Of a stretch of 64,000 bases of DNA, positions 35,787 to 46,589 are shown piece by piece; within the stretch, counting starts at the first letter, position 1; each line of letters begins with the position of its first letter. Location: the NCBI RefSeq assembly GCF_964355755.1, contig NC_092680.1, positions 17,027,001-17,091,000 on the forward strand. Reading direction: 5' to 3'. Source of the stretch: Antedon mediterranea. Taxonomy: Eukaryota; Echinodermata; Crinoidea; Comatulida; Antedonidae. A program made the position numbers and the translations under genes. Below the pieces are notes generated by a model, which did no database searches, had not been told where the DNA came from, and saw only the letters and a program-made list of their open reading frames with translations.

Positions 35787-38584
35787 TTAAAAATCTAGAA
35801 GCTAAAATATTAATCAACAAAGGTGAAAGTTAGAAACAAATAATGAATTGAATTTAAATTCTTTGATTATTATTATTATTATTTTATTTATATAGCGCTT
35901 TTCCAAATTAGTATAAAATGATCAAAGCGCTCAGTTAGATGGTACGGTACATTCACAGTAAGTACTGTATACAAATTGAGCCAACATTAGGTGGAGGGAC
36001 TATCCCGGGGAAAGACTGGTTCAGGGAAAAAAAATATTGGCAAGCAATTCTTTTAAAAACTATCTATAGAAAGGCCTACATCTAGATCAAATGTCATTAC
36101 TGGGACTATACCCAGGGATATGCCTGTTTGTGAAATCGGACATAAAGTAGTGGGTGGGTTTAAACCTGAAGTGGGATAATAACTTGAGGATATACGGGTA
36201 TGGTTGTACTCACTAACTGTGGTAAGATCTTCTCCATATGTTGTACATCAACTACTGCTGCTCCTTCAGAACTAGCTTGTTCTGCACTTCTCCCAGCACC
36301 CTCTGTTCAAATAATCACAATAATTACTCAAAACTCAAACATTTATTCATCATACAACAAGAGGAAATTACAGTGCGTGCACTGCACAAAAAATTGTAAT
36401 AAAATGTCAAAAAATACACCAAAAATCATTCACCTTTTAAAATTAAATTGTCTTCATTTTAGAAATGAAAGAAGATGGTGGTTTGTGCGAGAGACTGTTG
36501 TCATTAAACATCCACTTCGAATTATGCATGATGGTTGGCTTTCGTCATCCAAAATGCAATTGAAACAGTTGGGACAATAACAACAATGTATATCATAAAA
36601 TAATAAGAAGAACAGTAGGACAGTATACAGTAGTATTTATTATATTATTTATTATATTTTATTATAATTTTTGATGAAATAAAATTATTATAATTTTTGA
36701 TGAAATAAAATTATAATTTTTGATGAAATAAATAAAAATAAAATAAAAAATAATCATTTAAACAACAAGGTAAAAATAAAATTTGATTATGTATGTCTTA
36801 CCTTTTTCCAGTTGTATTATGTTTTTTTCAATGCGGCAATATAAGATTAAAGCTCTGTCTACACAATCAAACTTTATGTGACAAAAAAAAGTGGTCATAT
36901 TACTACTATATTTGGCCATATCACACTTTTTGTCAAACTAGTTGGATAGTGTAGACAGAGCATTATAGTGTATAAATAAATGAGTTAATTTTACCTTTTG
37001 CAAATATTCTGAGAAATTCAACACATAATTTAACAGCATCATTACTCACTATAATGAAGAAAGAAAATGTGCAATCTATTTATGAAGTAGAAGAGTATTA
37101 GATCAATTAGCCATGACTAATTAAAACAATCTTTGTGTATGTTCAGACCTACAACTTTATGGTCTTATATCATCATGGGATAAAGTGAGTTCTCATTTTA
37201 ATTACAGTAGCATTGCACTGTTCATACTGGAAAACTTTTACAGCTCTGTTTCAATTAATTTGATTGGTTGGTTATTATATTTTACTTCTGTATCTTGTAA
37301 CAAGAGTTTCCATATTGAACTCAATGTTCACTGGCAGTTTCAGACCTCAGCTGAGTTGTACACTCCATATGATACAAAACCATACATTTAAAGGTCTGTG
37401 CAGTATTCAACAATCACACTTAAGTGACATATTTCCCTTAAATATTAAGTATTTCACTTAAGTCGATAAATATTTAAGTACTTACCTTAAATTATTCACT
37501 TATATAGGAGATTTATTTAATTTTAAGGGTATGGTATGGTGAATAGTCACAGGACTTTTCAAATGAGGTGGGTTGGGGGAGGGGTGGACATTTTTTAAAT
37601 GCCTTGTGTGTTTTTTGATACATTCCATACGCAAAAAACAAGAACGCTCATTTATAATTTCAATGGCCTTGGTTGGTGGCATTTAATGGTATAGGCCCTA
37701 CTTACATTTTGTTTTTCCATCTGTAAAGTGCATTCGTAGAATTTTATCAATTGTTGACTGCAAAAAAAATATAAATTATCAGAGATATTTAGACCTCTGG
37801 TATTATGATACTGGAGATGGCTTTGGCCTAGCCTTAGCCTATTAAATAAGAATCAATTTATTACATCATTAGGCCTATATGTATGTTGGTTTCCTGAAAT
37901 TGAAACAGATCAGGGTAATACTAATAATTTCCACATGATCTGAACCAGGATAACCTAACTAGGGTAGCCTACTAGTGTAGGCAACTAGGTACTACTAGTT
38001 AGGTTCGAAACTGGCTGTGTGCCTAGTAGTATAATACTAGTAATACACCTATGGCGATGCCTGTCTTTACGTATTTATGTACAATTTAAGTTAAGTCGCC
38101 TCGCCTAGCTAGCTACTAGGCCCTCTTAACTTAGTCTTATGCCTTGTTAGACCTGGCCCTTTAGCAGTAGGCAGGCTTTGACCTAAAAAGTATAGTACCA
38201 GGCCTATACTACACTACTAGAGCTAGCAGGGCCTACTAACTAGCTAGGCCTAGCTAGTAGGCCCACTAGTACTAAGTAGGCCTAGCTATAGGCCTAGCTA
38301 GGCTACTTACTTAGCTACTAGGCCTAGCCTACTAGGCTAGGCCTAATAAGCTGGAAATGCTAGCCTAGCTAGCTAGGCTAGGCCTACAGGCCTAGGCCTA
38401 GCTAGGCCTACTACTACTATAGGCCTATTCTATAGGCCTATACAAATTAACAGTGCACAGCTGCTTTAAAAGGCCCAGAAAATACATCACGAAATTAGAA
38501 ATATAAGACGGTACACTATATGTTACATACATATATGTTACATACCAATTTGAACGTTGCACCCTGCTCTTCTTCGTCTGCCAT
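35787..38584 (-). CDS. CENPX: Centromere protein X (CENP-X / MHF2), complete, five exons
   Basis: CENP-X is a histone-fold protein. With CENP-S it forms the MHF complex, acting at kinetochores (CENP-T-W-S-X) and with FANCM at stalled forks. The coding exons are 38546-38584, 37706-37757, 36995-37048, 36214-36302 and 35787-35801. All have GT donors (GTATGT, GTAAGT, GTAAAA, GTGAGT) and AG acceptors, and the phases agree throughout. The product is 82 residues against 81 in human. It begins MADEEEQGATFKLSTIDKIL, then RMHFTDGKTKLSNDAVKLCV, EFLRIFAKEGAGRSAEQASS, and ends DVQHMEKILPQLLLDF. It aligns with the human protein throughout, including the FKDDKTK-like loop and the C-terminal LPQLLLDF. The last exon codes only four residues and the stop. 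The first exon has an acidic start. Two MITEs lie in or near its introns. The gene is minus strand, with the tRNA-Ser lying head to head upstream. Confidence 0.93.
36635..36740. repeat. Short tandem repeat ATAATTTTTGATGAAATAAA, about 3 copies
   Basis: Three consecutive ~26-29-bp copies of TATAATTTTTGATGAAATAA in the third intron of the CENP-X gene, with further AT-rich decay on both sides. Confidence 0.85.
36850..36962. mobile_element. MITE with GCTCTGTCTACAC termini and TTA target duplication
   Basis: Termini GCTCTGTCTACACAATCAAA and GTTGGATAGTGTAGACAGAG are near-perfect inverted repeats of about 21 bp enclosing 113 bp. TTA trinucleotides sit at both outer edges (36847-36849 and 36963-36965). 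It lies in intron 3 of CENP-X. The damaged relative at 35470-35588 is in the opposite orientation. Confidence 0.85.
37960..38425. repeat. GGCCTA/CTAG-rich cryptically simple block in CENP-X intron 1
   Basis: About 450 bp is built mostly from overlapping TAGGCC, GGCCTA, CTAGCTAG and ACTAGT words. Examples are TAGGCCTAGCTAGGCCTACT and GGCCTAGCTAGGCTACTTAC. There is no fixed period. Most of the hexamers are self-complementary, so many alternative hairpins are possible. The scattered AGGCCTA word elsewhere in the window is the same motif. Confidence 0.85.
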
Positions 38585-38599
38585 TTTTGTTTTCTTTTC

Positions 38600-38705
38600 A
38601 AAGTTTCGCGCACTCTCTCAATGTAGTTGACTTCCGGCCTCGTGTCAAACGATGTCACTCTCCGACCTTCTACCTCATAATTGACGTTCGATGATTGGTC
38701 AGACA
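38600..38705 (-). promoter_or_regulatory. CENP-X promoter region: ETS and CCAAT motifs
   Basis: Upstream of the CENP-X start codon (38584) the minus strand has an ETS-type CCGGAAGT at about 38630-38637 and a CCAAT box (TGACCAATCA) at about 38692-38701. There is no TATA box. This arrangement is typical of housekeeping and cell-cycle promoters. Function is inferred from the motifs only. Confidence 0.55.
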
Positions 38706-38869
38706 GCGGAGAGTGGCTTTTTTCTTAACTAATATTCATTATGCCGAAATGATCCTCATATATCTTTATTATGGTAATAATATATATTATAAAATAAAAA
38801 AAGTATAAAATACTCTAAAATCTAACGTCAACACTACAATAACAAACAATGATGAGCAAATTATGATGA

Positions 38870-38951
38870 GTAGTCGTGGCCGAGTGGTTAAGGCGATAGA
38901 CTAGAAATCTATTGGGGTCTCCCCGCGCAGGTTCGAATCCTGCCGACTACG
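38870..38951 (+). tRNA. tRNA-Ser (AGA anticodon)
   Basis: A full class II tRNA of 82 nt. Its acceptor is GTAGTCG/CGACTAC, its A-box TGGCCGAGTGG, its anticodon arm ATAGA-CTAGAAA-TCTAT with AGA, its long variable arm TTGGGGTCTCCCCGC, and its B-box GGTTCGAATCC. It is followed by a T7 terminator at 38955-38961. It matches the animal tRNA-Ser(AGA) closely. The anticodon stem carries an A-U pair where vertebrates have G-C, a paired substitution that keeps the helix. It looks functional. Confidence 0.96.
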
Positions 38952-38961
38952 AAATTTTTTT

Positions 38962-40140
38962 AAATCATTTTTTATGTTTATACATTAATACATTAATTGT
39001 GTTTATATTTTTCCTATGTGCAATTCATTGCATTTCTCTTTCAAAGTTTACTTCCACTAAACGGTACAAACAATGCTTTTTTGTGTCAATTTTTAACAGT
39101 TGTTTATTTTATATTTGAGCCTTTATATCATATTACGATTTGGTTTCCTGAAGATTTCTTTTTATTAGGAAAAAAAAAAGCTAGTATCATAAGTTATCTA
39201 AATGAGTTTTGGAATTTTCTATTTTATTAAAATATTAACAATTATTATGTCATTTATGACTTTTTTTCACTTGCGTTGCGTTACGTCATTGTGTTGCGTC
39301 GCTAGTGGGAACCACGCTTAACTGTCTATAACTTCGCTTGTCATTGGTTAAAACGCTTGCGTTTACGTCCTTGCGCGTTACGTTCTAGTGGGAACCAAGC
39401 TTTACCTAAGTTTGTTTTCAATCGTCGTAGTCTGGTACGATATGGGTGTACATCTATTATAGTAGGACTATAGAGGTGAACTAAGTTAGAGGTGGACATG
39501 TAATCACAAGCCGAAGGAACACATCATAAAGATTGCTTTACCATGAAGACACGGTTCTCTGGGGAAAATACTTATTTCTATATTGAGAAAATATTATACT
39601 TATCTGATAGAAATAAATAATGGATAAGAAATAATTATTTATTTATATGGAGAAATATACTTAATGTAAAATACATACATGATTTTAATCTTCAGATCCT
39701 CGTGATTTCGCACATGAAGGACACTCTGGTATCTTTTATATAAAAGGCTAGTGTTGCCCGAAAGCTCTGCAAATGTTTCTGGCTGTTTATTTATCGTTTT
39801 GTACCTATTATTTAGCAGGATTTTTGCCTATTTTATTTTGTATCTCCATTGAGATCCAGCCACATACCCACATCACTGTCATTTTTTCAGTATCCTTTTG
39901 ATTTACATATAATTATATTTATTATTCAGCCTATTATAATACAATAGATTTTCAACGCACACGAGACCCCACCATTAATTGTTTTTATATGATTTGACAG
40001 ACAGGTTTATTCACACACAGGTGATATTACTCCTATAGGCCTTTACAGAAACCAGTAAAATCCATTATAAAAGCTTTGATCTCCAGTGGGGAGCCTTATC
40101 CCAGTGTTAATACAGGGAGTTGTAAACTCCCTGGTTAATA
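38962..40140. other. Non-coding DNA between tRNA-Ser and the first 24-bp array
   Basis: Contains the rearranged MITE at 39268-39403, a retroelement-tail-like stretch near 39740-39780 (GTGTTGCCCGAAAGCTCTGC), and a small palindrome, GGGAGTTGTAAACTCCC, at 40115-40131. No gene is seen. Confidence 0.5.
39268..39403. mobile_element. Rearranged copy of the TGGTTCCCACTAG MITE family
   Basis: The left half is inverted relative to intact copies: CACTTGCGTTGCG...GCTAGTGGGAACCACGCTT is followed directly by the usual right half ending CTAGTGGGAACCAAGCTT. Both ends therefore carry the same orientation of terminus. Family members are at 46411, 47407, 49521 and 57357. Confidence 0.8.
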
Positions 40141-40890
40141 GATATACAGAATTGAGTTCGTTGGACGTCTAACTATTGCGTTTGTTGTACACCTGACTAT
40201 TGTGTTCGTCGTACTTCTGACTATTGCGTTCGTTGGACGTCTGGCTATTGCGTTCATTGTTCGTCTAACTATTACGTTCGTTGTTCGTCTTGACTATTGC
40301 GTTCGTTGTGTACGTCTGGCTAACTATATTGGGTTCGTTGACGACGTCTGTCTGTTGCGATCGTTGTAGGCTTCGTCTGGCTATTGAGTTCGTTGTACGT
40401 CTGACTATTGCGTTCGATGTACGTCTGGCTATTGCGTTCGTTGTTCGTCTGACTAGTTCGTTCATTGTACGTCTGACTATTGCGTTCGTTGTTCGTCTGA
40501 CTAGTTCGTTCATTGTACGTCTGACTAGTGCGTTCGTTGTACGTCTAAATATTGCGTTCATTGTACGACGTCTGACTATTGCGTTCGTTGTTTGTCTGGC
40601 TATTGCGGTCTTTGAACGTCCGACTATTGCGTTCGTTGTACGTCTGACTATTGCGTTCGTTGTACGTCTGGCTATTGCGTTCGTTAGACGTGTGACTATA
40701 ATATTGCGTTCGTTGTACGTCTGACTATTGTGTTCGTTGTTCGTCTGGCTATTGAGTTCGTTGTAGGCCTACGTCTGGCTATTGCTTTCGTTGTACGTCT
40801 CACTATTTGCGTTCGTTGCTTGTTTGACTATTGCGTTCGTTGTACGGCTGGCTATTGCCTTCGTTGTACGCCTGACTGTGACTATTCCAT
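40141..40890. repeat. 24-bp minisatellite array 1, 3' of gene copy 1
   Basis: About 30 copies of CTGACTATTGCGTTCGTTGTACGT (24 bp, shown for its length) with CTGG/CTGA and TTCGT/TACGT variants and short indels. The period is a multiple of three, so an artefactual frame (FVVRLTIA repeats) appears. The array lies 200 bp downstream of the copy 1 stop codon. Confidence 0.94.
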
Positions 40891-41091
40891 TCGTACTTTA
40901 AAAAGTCTCTGTTCTTTGCTCTTTCCTCTGATATTTGACAAACAACAGAGGCACATTTGGCAAACATAATAGTTCAAATTGCTGGTCACTTAGCATTGAG
41001 TTTTAGCATTAAGTTATTATGATGCAATATAACTCAATTCATGTTTTTCAATCACTTTTAGAAAAGGTTACTCACTGTGTAGTTACACTGT

Positions 41092-42964
41092 CTATTCTAG
41101 CTCTTCAACCTCTATTATTGGTTCCATGATTCTTGCAACTCTACTAACGTTTCGAAATTTATGTTTATTTCTAATTAAAAAGGTTTTTTGACCGCTTCCA
41201 CTAGGTTTATTTTCTTTCACAACAGGAGCCCGTCTGTACTCGACCGTCATACCACAAATTTTCTGTAGTCTTCGCATATAGCAATCCTGATCAAATCGAA
41301 CGTCGTCAATTTGGTCTTGAACCGTGTTAATTTTCTGCAGGTTGTACGAAACCATTTCCATCCGTCGACTGGATTCACGCCTAAGCTTTGAGGCGATTAA
41401 ATCAAGAACTTCGCCTCGATGCAAGCCATGGCAATCAGGAACCGGATTCTGACAAATTCTAGCCCAGTCTGATCTTGCTCGCTCAACCTGTTGGATCAAA
41501 CATTTGCTGAGAGTGACGATGGAATTAAGTTGTTGATCGACGTGGGTTAGAGGACTTGCATCTACATCATACTCTTCACTTGGATCCTCTTGATCTTCCA
41601 GAAAGTGTACTACAGCGTCTTTATCCTTCTCGGTGACGTCATCACAATACATTCTTACATTGTCCCAATATGTGGAATACTCCAGCTCCTCCATGTCTTT
41701 CTTTATTTCGAAAGAGTCAAACGATTCCTCTTTTTCGTCATCATTGAAATCCAGTGTGTTGGTGTGCACTGTCAACTGTTCGTTGTCTTCCGTTTTCTCT
41801 GTCTTAACTGTCAATTTTGCTGATACGTGGTCAATGCTGTTGGAGGCTCGTACGTCGCGTTCTGCCTGTACGCATTTGCTCAACATTTTCACTTCCTTGG
41901 TGTTTACTGATTTGTCTGCCATTTCAAATGAACGTGTCATTGTGCCACTCTCTGTCAACTCTTTTTTGAGTGTCTGTGTCTCGTCATCAACCATTTTTGG
42001 TTTGACCTTTTTACTTCTGCCTTTTTTGGTGAGACGTGCCAATCTAAAGGCTTCACTAAGCTTTCCTCTCTTTTTCTTCGTTGGCTTCTCTTCTTCATTG
42101 GAAGTTTCTGCATCAGGTCCTGTTGATGTCTGTGAAACTGTGCTGTCCATCTTCTCCTCCAAAGAAGTCTCCGAAGCAGTAGATAGTTCAGGGCTTTTGG
42201 TAGCACCAACTGATGCAGCTTTGGCGGATGGTGGGCGTTTAGATGACGCAATACCAATTGAGAAATCATCATCTTCTCCCATTACGTTTCTAATTTCTAC
42301 TTGAAGGGCATCCCATTTTCTGACTTCTCTTTCTCGTTTCAGTTCTTCCCTTCGACGGCGTCGAGCAGCGGGGTTCTCAGAGCCAGGAATATTTTCTTCC
42401 ACTCTACTGAATGATTTAACACCAGACTTAGTAATTCTACCAACTGTTGTATATCTAGCTGCTGACGATGTACTTGCAACAGCTTGACCAGTAGTAGGCC
42501 CACTGGTTGTAGCGGCATTTGAATCTTCATTGGAAACAACCTGGATAACAAACAAATATATATAATATAAACAAAATTATGTATTAGTATGGTTAAATTA
42601 CAATGTGATCGGGAATAAACGGTTTGCTTACCTGCTGTTGTCGACGGTTAAAGAATCTACGAAACCGTGCAAAGCGACGCCACCATGGAGAGGATGGACG
42701 TGCCTATCAATAAATAAGATAAAAATCGTAAAAAACAACTTCTTAATAAACCATTAAATGCCTATGACCCCGACTAGGCTACACCTCGTTTGCACAACAA
42801 GACTATCGAACACCACTTCTGCGCACTCTTGTCTTCTATAAAATTTCACGCAGTACCTTCTTAAAAGTATCGCTTAAAATCAAGCATTCTTTACTCACGT
42901 TTTCTTTCCGATATTCTTCATTTTGTTTTTGTCGTTTATCAACTGATTGTTTACTTTCAGCCAT
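41092..42964 (-). CDS. Unrecognised 528-residue protein, tandem copy 1 (three exons)
   Basis: Exons are 42899-42964, 42632-42703 and 41092-42540. Donors GTGAGT and GTAAGC and both AG acceptors are clean, and both introns are phase 0. The start is MAESKQSVDKRQKQNEEYRK. Exon 2 gives a striking aromatic/arginine segment, WWRRFARFRRFFNRR. Exon 3 holds a low-complexity Ser/Thr region, a basic stretch (RRRRRE, about residues 106-111) and an NLS-like pair, KKKRGK and KKGRSKKVKPK (about 201-228). An acidic middle (DDEKEESFDSFE) follows, then a helix-rich C-terminus with many charged residues. No catalytic motif, signal peptide or membrane segment is seen. I do not recognise the family. Nuclear location is inference. 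The antisense frames over exon 3 are by-products. Confidence 0.85.
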
Positions 42965-43025
42965 CGTAATGAAATAAAATCTCTTTTCGAGTATAATTAT
43001 CGAATATTTAACTAAGAAATCACTA

Positions 43026-43970
43026 CGTCTGGATTGAGTTCGTTGTACGTTTGACTATTGCGTTTGTTGTGCACGTCTGGCTATTGCTTTCGTTGTACGT
43101 CTGACTATTGCGTTCGTTGTACGTCTGACTATTGCGTTCGTTGGACGTCTGATTATTGCGTTCGTTATACATCTAACTATTTCGTTCGTTGTACGTCTGG
43201 CTATTGCGTTCGTTATTCGTCTGGCTATTGCGGTCTTTGGACGTCTGACTATTGCGTTCGTTGTACGTCTGACTATTGCGTTCGTTGTACGTCTGGCTAT
43301 TGCGTTCGTTAGATGTGTGACTATAATATTGCGTTCGTTGCACGTCTGACTATTGCGTTCGTTGTACGTCTGGCCATTACGTTCGTTGTGTACGTCTGAC
43401 TATTGCGTTCGTTGTACGTCTGACTATTGCGTTCGTTGTACGTCTGGCTATTGCGTTCGTTAGATGTGTGAATATAATATTGCGTTCGTTGCACGTCTGA
43501 CTATTGCGTTCGTTGTACGTCTGGCCATTACGTTCGTTGTGTACGTCTGGCTATTGCGTTCGTTGTTCGTCTGGCTATTGAGTTCGTTGTAGGCCTACGT
43601 CTGGCTATTGCTTTCGTTGTACGTCTCACTATTTGCGTTCGTTGTTTGTTTGACTATTGCGTTCGTTGTACGTCTGACTATTGCGTTCGTTGTACGTCTG
43701 GCTATTTCGTTCGTTAGACGTGTGACTATAATATTGCGTTCGTTGTACGTCTGACTATTGTGTTCCTTGTACGTCTGGCTACTACGTTCGTTGTGTACGT
43801 CTGGCTATTGCGTTTGTTGTTCGTCAAGCTATTGAGTTCGTTGTAGGCCTACGTCTGGCTATTGCTTTCGTTGTACGTCTCACTATTTGCGTTCGCTGTT
43901 TGTTTGACTATTGCGTTCGTTGTTTGTCTGGCTATTACGTTCGTTGTACGCCTGACTGACTATTCCATTC
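43026..43970. repeat. 24-bp minisatellite array 2, between gene copies 1 and 2
   Basis: About 38 copies of the same 24-bp unit as array 1, with the same starting sequence (ATTGAGTTCGTTG) and the same ending (CCTGACTGACTATTCCATTC). Larger internal duplications are visible: the TTAGATGTGTGACTATAATA variant recurs at 43313, 43463 and 43716. It starts only about 60 bp upstream of the copy 1 start codon. Confidence 0.94.
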
Positions 43971-44173
43971 GTACTTTAAAAAGTCTCGGTTCTTTGCTCT
44001 TCCCTCTGATCTTTGACAAACAACAGAGGCACGGGACATTTGGCAAACATCATAGTTCAAACTGCTGGTCACTTAGCATTGAGTTTAGCATTAAGTTATT
44101 ATGATGCAATATCACTCAATTCATGTTTTTCAATCACTTTTAGAAAAGGTTACTCACTGCGTAGTTACACTGT

Positions 44174-46046
44174 CTATTCTAGCTCTTCAACCTCCATTAT
44201 TGGTTCCATGATTCTTGCAACTCTACTAACGTTTCGAAATTTATGTTTATTTCTAATTACAAAGGTTTTTTGACCGCTTCCACTAGGTTTATTTTTTTTC
44301 ACAACAGGAGCTCGTCTGTACTCGATCGTCATACCACAAATATTCTGTAGTCTTCGCATATAGCACTCCTGATCAAATCGAACGTCGTCAATTTGGTCTT
44401 GAACCGTGTTAATTTTCTGCAGGTTGTACGAAACCATTTCCATCCGTCGACTGGATTCACGCCTAAGCTTTGAGGCGATTAAATCAAGAACTTCGCCTCG
44501 ATGCAAGCCATGGCAATCAGGAACCGGATTCTGACAAATTCTAGCCCAGTCTGATCTTGCTCGCTCAACCTGTTGGATCAAACATTTGCTGAGAGTGACG
44601 ATGGAATTAAGTTGTTGATCGACGTGGGTTAGAGGACTTGCATCTACATCATACTCTTCACTTGGATCCTCTTGATCTTCCAGAAAGTGTACTACAGCGT
44701 CTTTATCCTTCTTGGTGACGTCATCACAATACATTCTTACATTGTCCCAATATGTGGAATACTCCAGCTCCTCCATGTCTTTCTTTATTTCGAAAGAGTC
44801 AAACGATTCCTCTTTTTCGTCATCATTGAAATCCAGTGTGTTGGTGTGCACTGTCAACTGTTCGTTGTCTTCCGTTTTCTCTGTCTTAACTGTCAATTTT
44901 GCTGATACGTGGTCAATGCTGTTGGAGGCTCGTACGTCGCGTTCTGCCTGTACGCATTTGCTCAACATTTTCACTTCCTTGGTGTTTACTGATTTGTCTG
45001 CCATTTCAAATGAACGTGTCATTGTGCCACTCTCTGTCAACTCTTTTTTGAGTGTCTGTGTCTCGTCATCAACCATTTTTGGTTTGACCTTTTTACTTCT
45101 GCCTTTTTTGGTGAGACGTGCCAATCTAAAGGCTTCACTAAGCTTTCCTCTCTTTTTCTTCGTTGGCTTCTCTTCTTCATTGGAAGTTTCTGCATCAGGT
45201 CTTGTTGATGTCTGTGAAACTGTGCTGTCCATCTTCTCCTCCAAAGAAGTCTCCGAAGCAGTAGATAGTTCAGGGCTTTTGGTAGCACCAACTGATGCAG
45301 CTTTGGCGGATGGTGGGCGTTTAGATGACGCAATACCAATTGAGAAATCATCATCTTCTCCCATTACGTTTCTAATTTCTACTTGAAGGGCATCCCATTT
45401 TCTGACTTCTCTTTCTCGTTTCAGTTCTTCCCTTCGACGGTGTCGAGCAGCGGGGCTCTCAGAGCCAGGAATATTTTCTTCCACTCTACTGAATGATTTA
45501 ACACCAGACTTAGTAATTCTACCAACTGTGGTATATCTAGCTGCTGACGATGTACTTGCAACAGCTTGACCAGTAGTAGGCCCACTGGTTGTAGCGGCAT
45601 TTGAATCTTCATTGGAAACAACCTGGATAACAAACAAATATATATAATATAAACAAAATTATGTATTAGTATGGTTAAATTACAATGTGATCGGGAATAA
45701 ACGATTAGCTTACCTGCTGTTGTCGTCTATTTCGACGGTTAAAGAATCTACGGAACCGTGCAAAGCGACGCCACCATGGAGAGGATGGACGTGCCTATCA
45801 ATAAATAAGATAAAAATCGTAAAAAACTTCTTAATAAACCATTAAATGCCTATGACCCCGACTATAGGTTACACCTCGTTCGCACAATAAGACGATCGAA
45901 CACCACTTCTGCACACTCTTGTCTCCTATCAAATTTCACGCAGTAGCCTACCTTCTTAAAATCAAGCATTCTTTACTCACGTTTTCTTTGCGATATTCTT
46001 CATTTTGTTTTTGTAGTTTATCAACTGATTGTTTATTTTCAGCCAT
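44174..46046 (-). CDS. Unrecognised 531-residue protein, tandem copy 2 (three exons)
   Basis: Exons are 45981-46046, 45714-45794 and 44174-45622, with the same splice layout as copy 1 at an offset of 3082 bp. Exon 2 is 9 nt longer (three extra residues, NRR), extending the arginine-rich run. Exon 3 differs from copy 1 at about ten residues out of 482. Six of these fall in the last ~60 residues (D-E, K-N, V-I, E-K, L-V, I-M), and the long middle is almost identical. Both copies are open and correctly spliced, so both are probably functional. The 5' flank beyond 46110 is unrelated to that of copy 1. Confidence 0.85.
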
Positions 46047-46110
46047 CGTAATAAAATAAAATCTCTTTTCGAGTATAATTATCGAATATTTAACTAAGAA
46101 ATCACTAAGA

Positions 46111-46410
46111 TAAGTTACTTTCCAGCGTGCTTAGAAAGAATGATAAGGTTTGTTGACACCGTACCTCCTTGGTAACTTTGTGTACGATCCTCCCTATGGT
46201 AACGTTACGCGCGCGTAGTTTAGGCATGGAAACTGTGACGCGTTGTAAAAGTAAGTCCACACCACGAGAGACAGCGCCGCACCAAGTGTTTCATTATAAA
46301 TACCGTAATAATAATTGCCATTATTCTTTAAAAAAAAATTATATAAAGCGATGCTGTATAAAATAATTATATATTGCATAGGCCTACACAATCCTTTTAA
46401 TAATCCCTAA
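46111..46410. promoter_or_regulatory. Upstream region of gene copy 2 with repeated GGTAAC motifs
   Basis: Two CCTTGGTAAC/CTATGGTAAC words (46168-46177 and 46195-46204) resemble RFX X-box half sites. A GC-rich ACGTTACGCGCGCG follows. Because the gene is on the minus strand, this lies 120-160 bp upstream of its start codon. Copy 1 lacks this region, since the second minisatellite replaces it. Regulation is inference. Confidence 0.3.
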
Positions 46411-46589
46411 AGCGTGGTTCCCACTAGCGACGCAACACAAGGACGTAACGCAACGCAAGAGAAGTGACCAATCACAAGCGATGGCTTATTCGCTTGTGAT
46501 TGCTGACTGTCTATAACTTCGCTTGTCATTGGTTAAAACGCTTGCGTTGCGTTTACGTCCTTGCGTTACGTTCTAGTGGGAACCAAGCT
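46411..46589. mobile_element. TGGTTCCCACTAG MITE, intact 179-bp copy
   Basis: Terminal inverted repeats AGCGTGGTTCCCACTAG and CTAGTGGGAACCAAGCT. The interior holds a second palindrome, CAATCACAAGCGA...TCGCTTGTGATTG, and inverted GCGTTGCGT words. TAA and TTA flank the ends, compatible with a 3-bp TWA-type target (PIF/Harbinger-like). Non-coding. Confidence 0.9.

Noticed and set aside
39700-39790. Third hammerhead ribozyme near GTTGCCCGAAAGCTC
   Set aside because: The CUGANGA half is missing. It resembles a retroelement tail but does not fold as a hammerhead.
40265-40969. Frames of VRRTTNAI / FVVRLTIA repeats
   Set aside because: They are translations of the 24-bp minisatellite, and indels break the frame between copies.
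41590-42304. 223-codon plus-strand serine-rich frame antisense to gene copy 1 (and its twin at 44712-45386)
   Set aside because: It is the complement of a long spliced coding exon in both copies, with no splice or start support of its own.
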